Shown here one piece after another: positions 28,168 through 36,265 of a DNA stretch of 64,000 bases. Location: positions 62,001 through 126,000 of the forward strand of contig SOEU01000002.1 of the NCBI GenBank assembly GCA_021646415.1, given 5' to 3'. The position numbers and the translations under genes are program-made. The stretch comes from Candidatus Brocadia sp. (GTDB lineage Bacteria > Planctomycetota > Brocadiia > Brocadiales > Brocadiaceae). Below the pieces are notes generated by a model that saw nothing but the letters and a program-made list of their open reading frames with translations, was not told the origin of the DNA and searched no databases. Each line of letters opens with the position of its first letter. Position 1 is the stretch's first letter.

Positions 28168-30222
28168 ATGGATATTCACGTTAAAAATTCCACATTATTA
28201 GAGCGAAAAGTAAAAATCTCAAATTCCAACGGGATGCACGCGCGGCCTGCCACAAAATTTGCGGAAATTGCCAATAAATATACTTCGGAAATCCGTATTA
28301 GAACAAAGAGTAAAGAGGTCGATGGCAAAAGCATTATTGAACTTCTAACCCTTGGTGCGGAGAACGGCACAGAAATAATTATTATCGCAAAAGGACCCGA
28401 TGCAGCAGAGGCGCTGGATGCTCTGGAGGGGTTAGTTAAAAGCAAATTTGAAGAAGAATTTATGGAAATTAGAAAAGGGATCGCTGTCTCTCCGGGGGTG
28501 GTTATCCGTGAGGCCTTCATGTTCGAAAGCGAAGGATACCGCATTCCCCGCCATATTATAAGGATAGAGGAGGTCGAGGGCGAAATCCGCAGACTCGAAA
28601 AGGCCATCGAAGATTCAAAAAAGGAAATACATGATTTAGAGCAAAGGGTTTCTGAAAATTTAGGTTCTGAAATAGGGTCGATCTTTGGTACGCACCGAAT
28701 GGTATTACAGGATGTCCGTTTAAAAAATGAAATTATTGAAAAAATAAAGAAAACCAACTTTACCCCTGAATTTGCCGTATCCCTGTCCTTGCGTGTTTAC
28801 ATCAGAAAATTTCAGGACGTTCACGACTCTTATCTTGCAGAAAGAGTGACCGATATCTTTGATATTGAACGACGACTTTTAAGAAATTTATTGGGTGAAA
28901 AGAGAGAAGAACTGAAAAATCTTGCCGAAGAAGTGGTATTGGTAGCACACGACCTTACCCCTTCTCAAACGGCTTCACTCGATACGGAAAAAGTTAAAGG
29001 ATTTGCCACTGATGTGGGCGGGAGGACCTCTCACACCGCAATCGTTGCCCGTGCGCTAGGCATTCCGGCTGTGGTAGGGCTCGGCACAATCACCACAGAC
29101 GTCTTTGGGGGCGATACGGTAATTGTAGATGGTAGTAGTGGCATTGTTATTGTTAGACCCGATGCTGAAACCCTGGCAACGTACCAAAGCAAAGTCAAGA
29201 GCATCCATGTCTTTGAAGAGAAATTAGCCACTGAGCTTAAGGATCAACCCTCAACCACGCGGGATGGCAAACATATTTCTATTTACGGTAATATCGAATT
29301 CCCAAAAGAGACCAGTCTGAACGTAAAATACGGCGCCGAGGGAATTGGCCTTTATAGAACGGAATTTCTCTATTTAGGCGCATCCAGCCCCCCAACAGAA
29401 GAGGAACATCTCGAGGCATACACTGCTGTCGTACGAGAATTGAAGGATAAGCCCATTATCATTCGAACACTTGATCTTGGCGCTGACAAATTTGATTATT
29501 TGGATGACCGGAAAGAAGGGAACCCTTTCCTGGGATGTCGTTCCATACGGTACTGCTTCGAAAATCCATCCATATTTAAGATACAGCTCAGAGCTATTTT
29601 AAGGGCTTCAGCGCTGGGTAATGTGAAAATATTGTTTCCCCTTATCTCTTCTCTTCAGGAGTTGCGGCGCGCAAAACAAATGGTTTGGGAAACTATGGAA
29701 GAATTAGACAAAGAAAATATTCCTTTTAACAAAAACATTGATATGGGAATTATGCTCGAAGTCCCTTCGTCTGTCATGATTGCAGATACATTAGCAAAGG
29801 AGTGTGATTTCTTCAGTATCGGTACCAATGATCTCATCCAATACTCTTTGGCCGTTGATAGAAATAATGAACGGGTGGCGTATTTATATTGCCCCGTGCA
29901 TCCTGCCATCTTAAGACTTTTAAAACTTGCAATAACAGCGGCAGAAGAAAATAACATACCGGTTGGAATATGTGGGCAAATGGGAAGTGAGATTGAATAT
30001 ACTGCTCCCCTTATCGGGTTGGGACTTACCGAGTTTAGTGTAGCTCCGGCAACGATTATACCGGAAATAAAAAAAATTGTCCGTTCGATTACTTTTGAAA
30101 AGGCAAAAGAGATAGCAGAAACGGCTTACCGCTTTGACGATCCAGAAAAAACAATTAACTATCTCAGAAATATTGCTATTGACATATTTCCGGAGATTTT
30201 TGAGGGACGAAAATATCCTTGA
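28168..30222 (+). CDS. HPr - enzyme I fusion phosphotransferase, 684 aa
   Basis: Residues about 10-95 form a complete HPr domain with the active-site histidine in NGMHARPATKF and the regulatory serine position in DGKSIIELLTLG. The rest is a full enzyme I: the phospho-histidine site GGRTSHTAIVARALGIPAVVG, the PEP-binding GIGLYRTEFLYL and TLDLGADKFDYL, SIGTNDLIQYSLAVDR, and the active cysteine in PVGICGQMGSE. Enzyme I takes phosphate from PEP and hands it to HPr; here both are one polypeptide. The neighbour EIIA is the likely acceptor. The conserved Ser region raises the possibility of HPr kinase control, but hprK is not in the window. Confidence 0.92.
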   Translation: MDIHVKNSTLLERKVKISNSNGMHARPATKFAEIANKYTSEIRIRTKSKEVDGKSIIELLTLGAENGTEIIIIAKGPDAAEALDALEGLVKSKFEEEFMEIRKGIAVSPGVVIREAFMFESEGYRIPRHIIRIEEVEGEIRRLEKAIEDSKKEIHDLEQRVSENLGSEIGSIFGTHRMVLQDVRLKNEIIEKIKKTNFTPEFAVSLSLRVYIRKFQDVHDSYLAERVTDIFDIERRLLRNLLGEKREELKNLAEEVVLVAHDLTPSQTASLDTEKVKGFATDVGGRTSHTAIVARALGIPAVVGLGTITTDVFGGDTVIVDGSSGIVIVRPDAETLATYQSKVKSIHVFEEKLATELKDQPSTTRDGKHISIYGNIEFPKETSLNVKYGAEGIGLYRTEFLYLGASSPPTEEEHLEAYTAVVRELKDKPIIIRTLDLGADKFDYLDDRKEGNPFLGCRSIRYCFENPSIFKIQLRAILRASALGNVKILFPLISSLQELRRAKQMVWETMEELDKENIPFNKNIDMGIMLEVPSSVMIADTLAKECDFFSIGTNDLIQYSLAVDRNNERVAYLYCPVHPAILRLLKLAITAAEENNIPVGICGQMGSEIEYTAPLIGLGLTEFSVAPATIIPEIKKIVRSITFEKAKEIAETAYRFDDPEKTINYLRNIAIDIFPEIFEGRKYP

Positions 30223-30302
30223 CAGCAAGAAACTGCATGATTAAAATTTTGCATAAGTATTTTAAATTGTTACATTTGAAGTTTTTTAACGGTTGATTAA
30301 CT

Positions 30303-30929
30303 ATAGCAAAGATACGTATTCGATTTACTAAAGTAGGCGATATTCGCTTTATCTCTCATCACGATTTGATGAAGGTCTTTGAACGGGCTATTAGAAGGGC
30401 TAACATACCTATCGCGATGTCCAAGGGTTTCAACCCTCACCCGAAATTGTCTATCCCCATAGCATTGAGTGTTGGAATAGCCGGCAAAGATGAAGTTTTG
30501 GAACTAGAATTGCCCGAATCGATGCCTCCTGAAATTTTGGCCGAACGTTTAGGTCAGCAGCTGCCAAAGGAAATTCAGATTCTTTCAGGGGAAGCTATAC
30601 CATACTGCCAAAGGGGTTCTGTTTGTGATGTACTGTATGAGGTTATTTTTAAAGATCCGGGCCTTTTCACAACAGGAAAGATCAGCGAATTTTTACAACG
30701 ATCGTCCATTATTGTAAATCGTATAAAGGATGGATATTCAAAACCTTTTGATATTCGACCTTCTATTCAGGAAATCACGGTAAAGCCCAACGGTTTAATT
30801 TTGTCGATAAAAATGGAATCAGAAGGCATGGCGAGACCAGAAGAGGTAATCCATTCCTTATGTGAAAACGGGAAAAAAGAGCTCTTTGAAATTACGAGAA
30901 TAAAGGTCAACCTATCTTCTTCTGCCTAG
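30303..30929 (+). CDS. DUF2344 / TIGR03936 radical-SAM-linked protein, apparent ATA start, 208 aa
   Basis: The conserved core GDIRFISHHDLMKVFERA and SKGFNPHPKLS is that of the DUF2344 family, which is fused to or encoded beside TIGR03960 radical SAM proteins. The first conventional start (TTG 30366) lies inside this core and would delete the conserved N-terminal strand. The frame stays open back to the stop at 30294. Reading from ATA 30303 gives (M)AKIRIRFTKVGDIRF, which matches the usual beginning of the family. No ATG, GTG or TTG exists in the added part and the Shine-Dalgarno is weak. The ATA is either a rare start or a base error. It precedes RNase G, its usual neighbour. Confidence 0.75.
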   Translation: MAKIRIRFTKVGDIRFISHHDLMKVFERAIRRANIPIAMSKGFNPHPKLSIPIALSVGIAGKDEVLELELPESMPPEILAERLGQQLPKEIQILSGEAIPYCQRGSVCDVLYEVIFKDPGLFTTGKISEFLQRSSIIVNRIKDGYSKPFDIRPSIQEITVKPNGLILSIKMESEGMARPEEVIHSLCENGKKELFEITRIKVNLSSSA

Positions 30930-30944
30930 CAAAGGGAAATGATC

Positions 30945-32465
30945 ATGAATAAGAGGATGCTTATTAATGCAGTTGAACCTGAAGAATGCCGCATTGCCAT
31001 CTTAGAAAATAATATTTTAGAAGAACTTTACATTGAAAGGAGTTCTCGGGAACAAATTGCAGGCAATATTTACAAGGGAAGGGTAGTTAACGTTGAGCCC
31101 AGTATTGAAGCGGCTTTTGTTGATATCGGACTCAAAAAAAATGGATTTCTCCATGCATCGGACATTTTAATTCCCACCGAAAACGGGAGCCATGCATCAG
31201 ATGCTGATACCCATACCAGACCTCATCGGGTATTCCGTAAGATAAGAGATATTTTGCATCAAGGACAAGAAGTGCTGGTTCAGGTGACAAAAGAAAGTAT
31301 TGGCACAAAGGGCCCTAGTTTAACAACATATATCAGCCTGCCGGGAAGGTACCTGGTCTTAATGCCGGACGTGCCCCGCCATGGAGTTTCCAGAAAAATT
31401 GCGAGTGAAGAAGAACGGCAAAGGTTAAAAAAAATACTCGAGGGATTAAATCCTCCCCACAATATCGGTTTCATCATACGAACGGCAGGGGCACAACAGA
31501 CTAAAAAAGAGATTCATAAGGATTTTCATTATCTGTTAAAACTTTGGAAAAACATTGAGAAACGATCAAAAAGCGTCAGTACCCCGGCAACTATTTATCA
31601 GGAAAGTGATCTGGTAATTCGGGCTATCAGAGATATATTTTCACCTGATATACAGGAAATCATCGTAGACACGGAAGCCGTCCACGAAAGAACACGTGAT
31701 TTCCTCCGTATGATTATGCCTAAATATGAAAGACATTTGACCCTCTACAGTGAGGATAAGCCATTATTTCACAAATATAATATTGAAAAAGAAATTGAGG
31801 AGATAAACTGTAACAAAATCCGCTTGCCTCGCGGGGGCTCAATCGTGATTGAACAGACCGAGGCGCTTGTTGCAATTGATGTCAATAGTGGCAAATTTAA
31901 AGAAGAGAGCGACCCGGAGGAAACGGCCTTTAAGACCAACCTCAAAGCTGCAAGGGAAATTGCGCGTCAGATACGATTAAGAGACCTGGGTGGTGTAATT
32001 GTAATTGACTTTATTGACATGAGGACGGAATCGCACAATCATGCTATCGAAAAGGTTGTCGCTGATGCCCTGAAAAGGGACAAGGCGCGGACAAAGATGC
32101 TGAAGATGTCAAAATTTGGCACCATTGAACTTACCCGTCAAAGGATCCGGTCGAGTCTGCGGGATGTCCTTTTTGAGGAATGTAAGCTTTGCGGCGGCAC
32201 CGGATATGCCAAAACGGTTGAAAGCCTTTGTTTAAATGCCATGAGAGACCTGAAGTTTGCTATCCATTCGCCTCAGATTGCCAGAATTGAAATCATTGCG
32301 AACCATGAGGTCGCAAATTATTTGCAAAATCAGAAAAGGAAACAAATGATAGAAATCGAAGAATCCTACAATAAAAAGATACATATTTTTAGCACAACGA
32401 ATCATGAGTACGGTAAAATAGATATTCGTTATTTCAATCAGAAAGATGAGCTTGTTACCATATAA
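30945..32465 (+). CDS. rng: Ribonuclease G/E family endoribonuclease, 506 aa
   Basis: RNase G/E cleaves single-stranded AU-rich RNA in mRNA decay and rRNA maturation. An S1 domain is present near the N-terminus (NIYKGRVVNVEPSIEAAFVDIG). The catalytic aspartates are in VAIDVNSGKF and VIVIDFIDM, and the zinc-link-like CKLCGGTGYA follows. There is no long C-terminal degradosome scaffold, so it is RNase G-sized. ATG 30945 was preferred over ATG 30939. The rng-rplU-rpmA-obgE order is widespread in bacteria. Confidence 0.92.
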   Translation: MNKRMLINAVEPEECRIAILENNILEELYIERSSREQIAGNIYKGRVVNVEPSIEAAFVDIGLKKNGFLHASDILIPTENGSHASDADTHTRPHRVFRKIRDILHQGQEVLVQVTKESIGTKGPSLTTYISLPGRYLVLMPDVPRHGVSRKIASEEERQRLKKILEGLNPPHNIGFIIRTAGAQQTKKEIHKDFHYLLKLWKNIEKRSKSVSTPATIYQESDLVIRAIRDIFSPDIQEIIVDTEAVHERTRDFLRMIMPKYERHLTLYSEDKPLFHKYNIEKEIEEINCNKIRLPRGGSIVIEQTEALVAIDVNSGKFKEESDPEETAFKTNLKAAREIARQIRLRDLGGVIVIDFIDMRTESHNHAIEKVVADALKRDKARTKMLKMSKFGTIELTRQRIRSSLRDVLFEECKLCGGTGYAKTVESLCLNAMRDLKFAIHSPQIARIEIIANHEVANYLQNQKRKQMIEIEESYNKKIHIFSTTNHEYGKIDIRYFNQKDELVTI

Positions 32466-32495
32466 TTTTTTAACCGGGAAAGGAGAAATGAACAA

Positions 32496-32816
32496 ATGTA
32501 CGCAATAGTAAACGACAGAGGGAAACAATACAAGGTAAGGGCTGGTGAGCATCATCTCATCGACCTGAAAGCCGATACCCAAATCGGGCAAATTCTGGAA
32601 TTTGATGATGTATTAGTGTGTTCAAATGAAGAAGGGAACACGACCTTTGGGGCGGCAGCTAATAAAAATGCAAAAGTTATTGCAGAAGTTGAAGGCATAA
32701 AAAAGGGTGTAAAGTCTATGACCATAAAATTCCGCAGGAGGAAGGAATCAATGACCAGGAGAGGACACCGGGAAAAATATACCCGGATAAAAATTAAAGA
32801 AATCATCTGTGGGTAA
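32496..32816 (+). CDS. rplU: 50S ribosomal protein L21, 106 aa
   Basis: The sequence begins MYAIVNDRGKQYKVRAGE and has the family C-terminal motif KFRRRKESMTRRGHREKYT with the conserved RRGHR-type rRNA-binding segment. Length is normal for L21. An AAAGGAG site precedes the ATG. It forms an operon with rpmA and, upstream, rng. Confidence 0.97.
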   Translation: MYAIVNDRGKQYKVRAGEHHLIDLKADTQIGQILEFDDVLVCSNEEGNTTFGAAANKNAKVIAEVEGIKKGVKSMTIKFRRRKESMTRRGHREKYTRIKIKEIICG

Positions 32817-32875
32817 ATCAAATTTTGCCGGTATTTTGTCAATTATTTACATAATTTCAAAACGGAGGGAGTAAC

Positions 32876-33124
32876 ATGGCACATAAAAAAGGACAAGGTT
32901 CCTCAAAGAACGGAAGAGACAGTAATCCGCAAATGCGGGGCGTAAAAAGATTCGGCGGGCAATTTGTTACTGCTGGCTCTATAATCGTCCGCCAGTGTGG
33001 AACAAAGTTCAAACCCGGAATGAATGTTGGTATTGGAAGAGACGATACGCTTTTTTCCAAGATAGACGGTACGGTAAAATTTGAAACAAGACACCGCGTG
33101 AGCGTCTATTCAAAACCAAATTAA
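32876..33124 (+). CDS. rpmA: 50S ribosomal protein L27, 82 aa
   Basis: The conserved N-terminus [19 protein letters not shown] reaches the peptidyl-transferase centre in known ribosomes. The core [19 protein letters not shown] and [18 protein letters not shown] are typical. The N-terminus starts directly with the mature sequence, without the cleavable extension found in Firmicutes. GGAGGGAG precedes the ATG. It is followed by a terminator-like hairpin. Confidence 0.97.
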   Translation: MAHKKGQGSSKNGRDSNPQMRGVKRFGGQFVTAGSIIVRQCGTKFKPGMNVGIGRDDTLFSKIDGTVKFETRHRVSVYSKPN

Positions 33125-33158
33125 TCATCTCTTAATACAATGAATGTGTTTTCATAAT

Positions 33159-33190
33159 AGGGTGCCCTGATGTGCACCCTTTATCTTTTC
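33159..33190 (+). terminator. Terminator-like hairpin between rpmA and obgE
   Basis: AGGGTGC and GCACCCT pair with an 8-base loop, followed by TTTATCTTTT. It lies 35 bases after the rpmA stop and 7 bases before the obgE start, so it probably attenuates rather than fully separates the two. Confidence 0.5.
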
Positions 33191-33196
33191 TAAAGT

Positions 33197-34225
33197 ATGT
33201 TTGTTGACGAAGCTGTTATATTTGTAAAGGGGGGTAGCGGGGGAAACGGTTGTGTGAGTTTCCGAAGGGAGAAATACGTCCCCCATGGAGGGCCCGACGG
33301 AGGGGACGGGGGCAAAGGGGGAGACGTTATACTTCATGTCAGCACGAAAATAGATACATTACTTGACCTCACCTCCCGCGTAAAACATATTGCAGGGAGC
33401 GGGGCACATGGAAAGGGTTCTAATAAAAAAGGCAAAGATGGTAAAGACCTTATTATAGAATTACCCAGAGGCACGATAATTAAAGATAGAGAAAGCGGAC
33501 GTATTTTGAAAGATATGAGTATCGGAGGGGAAAGCATTGTTATTGCCCGAGGAGGTAGGGGAGGAAGAGGAAACAAACATTTTGCAACTTCTACCAATCA
33601 GGTTCCACGCCATGCAGAAAAGGGTAAACAAGGGGAAGAACGATGGCTGTCCCTCGAACTGAAATTACTTGCGGATGTCGGTCTTATTGGAATGCCCAAT
33701 GCAGGAAAATCAACACTACTCTCCCGGTTATCGGCTGCCAGACCTAAAATTGCTGATTATCCGTTCACCACGCTGCAACCTCAATTAGGGATCGTGGAGG
33801 TAGAGAATTACCGAAGATTCGTTGTTGCCGATATACCCGGACTCATTGAAGGGGCACATAAAGGGACAGGGCTCGGGGATGAATTTCTCCGTCATATCGA
33901 AAGGACAAAACTATTAGTCCATCTTTTGGATGTTTCACCCGTTGCGGGTCCAAATCCTGCAGACGCATATTATATTGTTCGGAACGAATTAATACAATAC
34001 AACCCCAGCCTTGCTGAAAAACCCGAAATTGTCATTGCAAATAAAATGGATCTTTTAGACGCAGAGACTGGTATCAAGTGTATTCAAAATTTGGAAGAAA
34101 AAATATCCAAACCGGTCTGTCCCGTCTCTATGGTCACGGGCAAGAACATAGGCACACTGATAAATATGATTGTAAGTGCATTAAGCGAGATCCAGGCCAA
34201 TATAAACCAAGCTGTATGTTGTTAG
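33197..34225 (+). CDS. obgE: Ribosome-assembly GTPase Obg, 342 aa
   Basis: Obg is a GTPase bound to 50S subunits and involved in ribosome maturation and stress response. The glycine-rich OBG fold fills residues about 1-158 (GGSGGNGCVSFRREKYVPHG). The G domain follows with the P-loop IGMPNAGKSTLL, switch YPFTTLQPQLG, VADIPGLIEGAH, and NKMD. There is no C-terminal TGS/OCT extension. It overlaps the next gene by 10 bases. Confidence 0.97.
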   Translation: MFVDEAVIFVKGGSGGNGCVSFRREKYVPHGGPDGGDGGKGGDVILHVSTKIDTLLDLTSRVKHIAGSGAHGKGSNKKGKDGKDLIIELPRGTIIKDRESGRILKDMSIGGESIVIARGGRGGRGNKHFATSTNQVPRHAEKGKQGEERWLSLELKLLADVGLIGMPNAGKSTLLSRLSAARPKIADYPFTTLQPQLGIVEVENYRRFVVADIPGLIEGAHKGTGLGDEFLRHIERTKLLVHLLDVSPVAGPNPADAYYIVRNELIQYNPSLAEKPEIVIANKMDLLDAETGIKCIQNLEEKISKPVCPVSMVTGKNIGTLINMIVSALSEIQANINQAVCC

Positions 34226-34974
34226 CAATCGACATTGGTAATACAAATATTCACGTTGGGATATTCGAAGGAGACAACTTACTGTCTGTCCATACCATAA
34301 AAGGTGCGTGCTCGTCCCAGACAAATTTTACAAAAATTCTTAATCCTGCCGTCTTAAGCAAAGCACAAGCTGTCATCGCATCTGTCAATCCAAAGGCAGA
34401 AGCATTCGTCATTGAAACTATCCGGAATCATCTCCCAGTAAAACCACAAATTATTGGGAAAGACATCCCAATCCCTATCCCGGTTCTGACAGAACATCCA
34501 GAAAAGGTGGGCGTAGACCGGTTGGTAAATGCGATTGCCGCATTTGAACGGACAAAAAACTGGACGATCGTTGTTGATGCGGGCACCGCAATAACGATTG
34601 ACGGGATAAGCAACAAAGGGGCTTTCCTGGGGGGGATTATTGCGCCAGGGATGGACGCTTCCTCAAGGGCGCTTCACCGCGATACAGCATTTTTACCACA
34701 GATATCCGTCAGGAAACCAAGGAATGTCCTCGGGAAAAACACAGAAGATGCGATAAATTCTGGCATTTATTGGGGAACTATCGGGATGGTAAAACAGCTT
34801 ATAGAAATGATTCGCGATGAACTGGAATGCCAACCAACTGTAATAGCAACCGGAGGAAATGCACAGATGCTGGCGCAGGAAATTCCTCTCATTACTACAG
34901 TATTACCTTATCTGACGTTAGAGGGAATCAGAATCACGTATAAAACAACGCATGCTTTACACATATCACATTAA
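34216..34974 (+). CDS. coaX: Type III pantothenate kinase, 252 aa
   Basis: CoaX phosphorylates pantothenate, the first step of coenzyme A synthesis. The start was set at ATG 34216, so that the protein begins MLLAIDIGNTNIHVGIF, the family phosphate-binding motif. Other signatures are VGVDRLVNAIAAF, VVDAGTAITID and GAFLGGIIAPGMDAS, plus the second nucleotide site VIATGGNAQ. The longer frame would run deep into obgE. It overlaps the obgE end by 10 bases and converges with the TPR gene with a 4-base overlap. Confidence 0.95.
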   Translation: MLLAIDIGNTNIHVGIFEGDNLLSVHTIKGACSSQTNFTKILNPAVLSKAQAVIASVNPKAEAFVIETIRNHLPVKPQIIGKDIPIPIPVLTEHPEKVGVDRLVNAIAAFERTKNWTIVVDAGTAITIDGISNKGAFLGGIIAPGMDASSRALHRDTAFLPQISVRKPRNVLGKNTEDAINSGIYWGTIGMVKQLIEMIRDELECQPTVIATGGNAQMLAQEIPLITTVLPYLTLEGIRITYKTTHALHISH

Positions 34975-35411
34975 TGTTTTTTGATTTTCTCAATCAATTT
35001 TTGATACCGAGCATCTTCTCTTAGATAAGCCAGATCTTTATCCCGTTCCAGATGATAGATATCCTTATAACCTAGCGCAATCGCCTTTTCCAGGGCTTCA
35101 AATGCGGCATCAATATTTTTCAGCAACGCATAACTACAGGCAAGATTATAGTGGACCAGAGGATCGTTTGGTCTCAGGCGACTTAGCTTCAGGTCTACCG
35201 AAAGCCCTTTTTCATACATACCATGCGCCGTATACGCATTGCCTAAATACAGAAGACAATCAACATAATCTGGATTTCTTTCAAGGATACCTTCAAGAAA
35301 CCAAATAGTAAATTCCTCCCCTTCTTTTTTAAATTCAGGCGAGTTAATGGTAAATTCATAATTCGGCAGTGTAATTGAGTCGAGAAATCTGTTTTTCGTT
35401 TCAGTTTTCAT
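34971..35411 (-). CDS. Small TPR protein, 146 aa
   Basis: The central part contains two to three tetratricopeptide repeats (VDCLLYLGNAYTAHGMYEKGL, LVHYNLACSYALLKNIDAAFEALEKAI), which usually mediate protein contacts. A final segment (LREDARYQKLIEKIKK) has the DxRF/Y-x-L-type end seen on many bacterial TPR proteins. There is no signal peptide, so it is probably cytoplasmic. It stands alone on the minus strand and its last bases overlap the end of coaX. Partner unknown. Confidence 0.75.
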   Translation of the reverse strand: MKTETKNRFLDSITLPNYEFTINSPEFKKEGEEFTIWFLEGILERNPDYVDCLLYLGNAYTAHGMYEKGLSVDLKLSRLRPNDPLVHYNLACSYALLKNIDAAFEALEKAIALGYKDIYHLERDKDLAYLREDARYQKLIEKIKKH

Positions 35412-35543
35412 TGTATGCTTATTTATTATTATTATTGTTTATAATTGTTGCTCTTGAATAAATATATGTATAAAATATGCGGTTGTCAAGTCTCAGTATA
35501 TATATTTTTATTTTGTTTCATTGACGGAACGGAGGAGCAAACA

Positions 35544-36110
35544 ATGCCCATCGATAAAGAACTCATAAAAAGCAAAATCCACAGCAAGGAAGACATCTCA
35601 CTGAAAACGATTGCCGATATTATAGCGTATAAAATATATGAAAGCCCGGAAAATATGGGCCCGGAGGCAAATTATCTCGCTGCGACCGAGGCGGTCGCCC
35701 AATATATATCCGAAAAATTTAAGGATTTAGATTCATTGAAAACCCACTTATCTCAACGTGATAAGGGGATGAAATCGATTAATGATTTTGCCGATACGGT
35801 ATATAACTATTATCAGGATAAGCAGCTTTTAAGCTTCGACATCGTCAAGAATATGATTTCAAAAGTAAAAGATGTCAACGTAAAAATGATCACGGACATC
35901 GTGGCATATAAACTTTACCAAAGTCCCGACGACAAGGGTCCGGAGCTCAATTTCATATCCGCCGAAACATTCGTCGCCCAGTATATGTCAGAAAATTTTA
36001 AAAATCTCCGTGAATTTAGGAGATGCCTTTCAGATCTTGGAAAAGGTTCATATGCGCTGGAGGCATTTGCTGATTTAGTGTACAAATATTATTGTCAGAA
36101 GAAAAACTAA
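35544..36110 (+). CDS. Unrecognised protein made of two copies of one domain, 188 aa
   Basis: I do not recognise the family. Residues about 13-92 and about 107-186 are two diverged copies of one roughly 80-residue domain. Shared pattern: DI-AYK-Y-SP---GPE-N, then A-VAQY-SE-FK-L, then L----KG, then FAD-VY-YY--K. The copies are mostly helical, soluble and rich in Lys, Tyr and Asp. The start was set at ATG 35544, about 5 bases after GGAGGAGCAA; the longer frame adds an unlikely hydrophobic lead. There is no signal peptide or metal motif. Its neighbours are unrelated (TPR protein, aminotransferase), so context gives no role. Confidence 0.7.
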   Translation: MPIDKELIKSKIHSKEDISLKTIADIIAYKIYESPENMGPEANYLAATEAVAQYISEKFKDLDSLKTHLSQRDKGMKSINDFADTVYNYYQDKQLLSFDIVKNMISKVKDVNVKMITDIVAYKLYQSPDDKGPELNFISAETFVAQYMSENFKNLREFRRCLSDLGKGSYALEAFADLVYKYYCQKKN

Positions 36111-36265
36111 TTACCATGAAAAAACAGGAAAGGCCTATCTGAAAATACCTCTCCCCGAAAGAGAGGTTGTGAAAAATCTCTTCTCCACCCTGGGTGAATT
36201 GATATCAAGCACAATACAGATGAAAAATAAATAAAGATATTTGACAACATACTGAAAGGTTTCCT

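Noticed and set aside
35445-35543. Longer start for the duplicated-domain protein
   Set aside because: The extra 33 residues lack a ribosome site and are not part of either domain copy, whereas ATG 35544 has GGAGGAG upstream.
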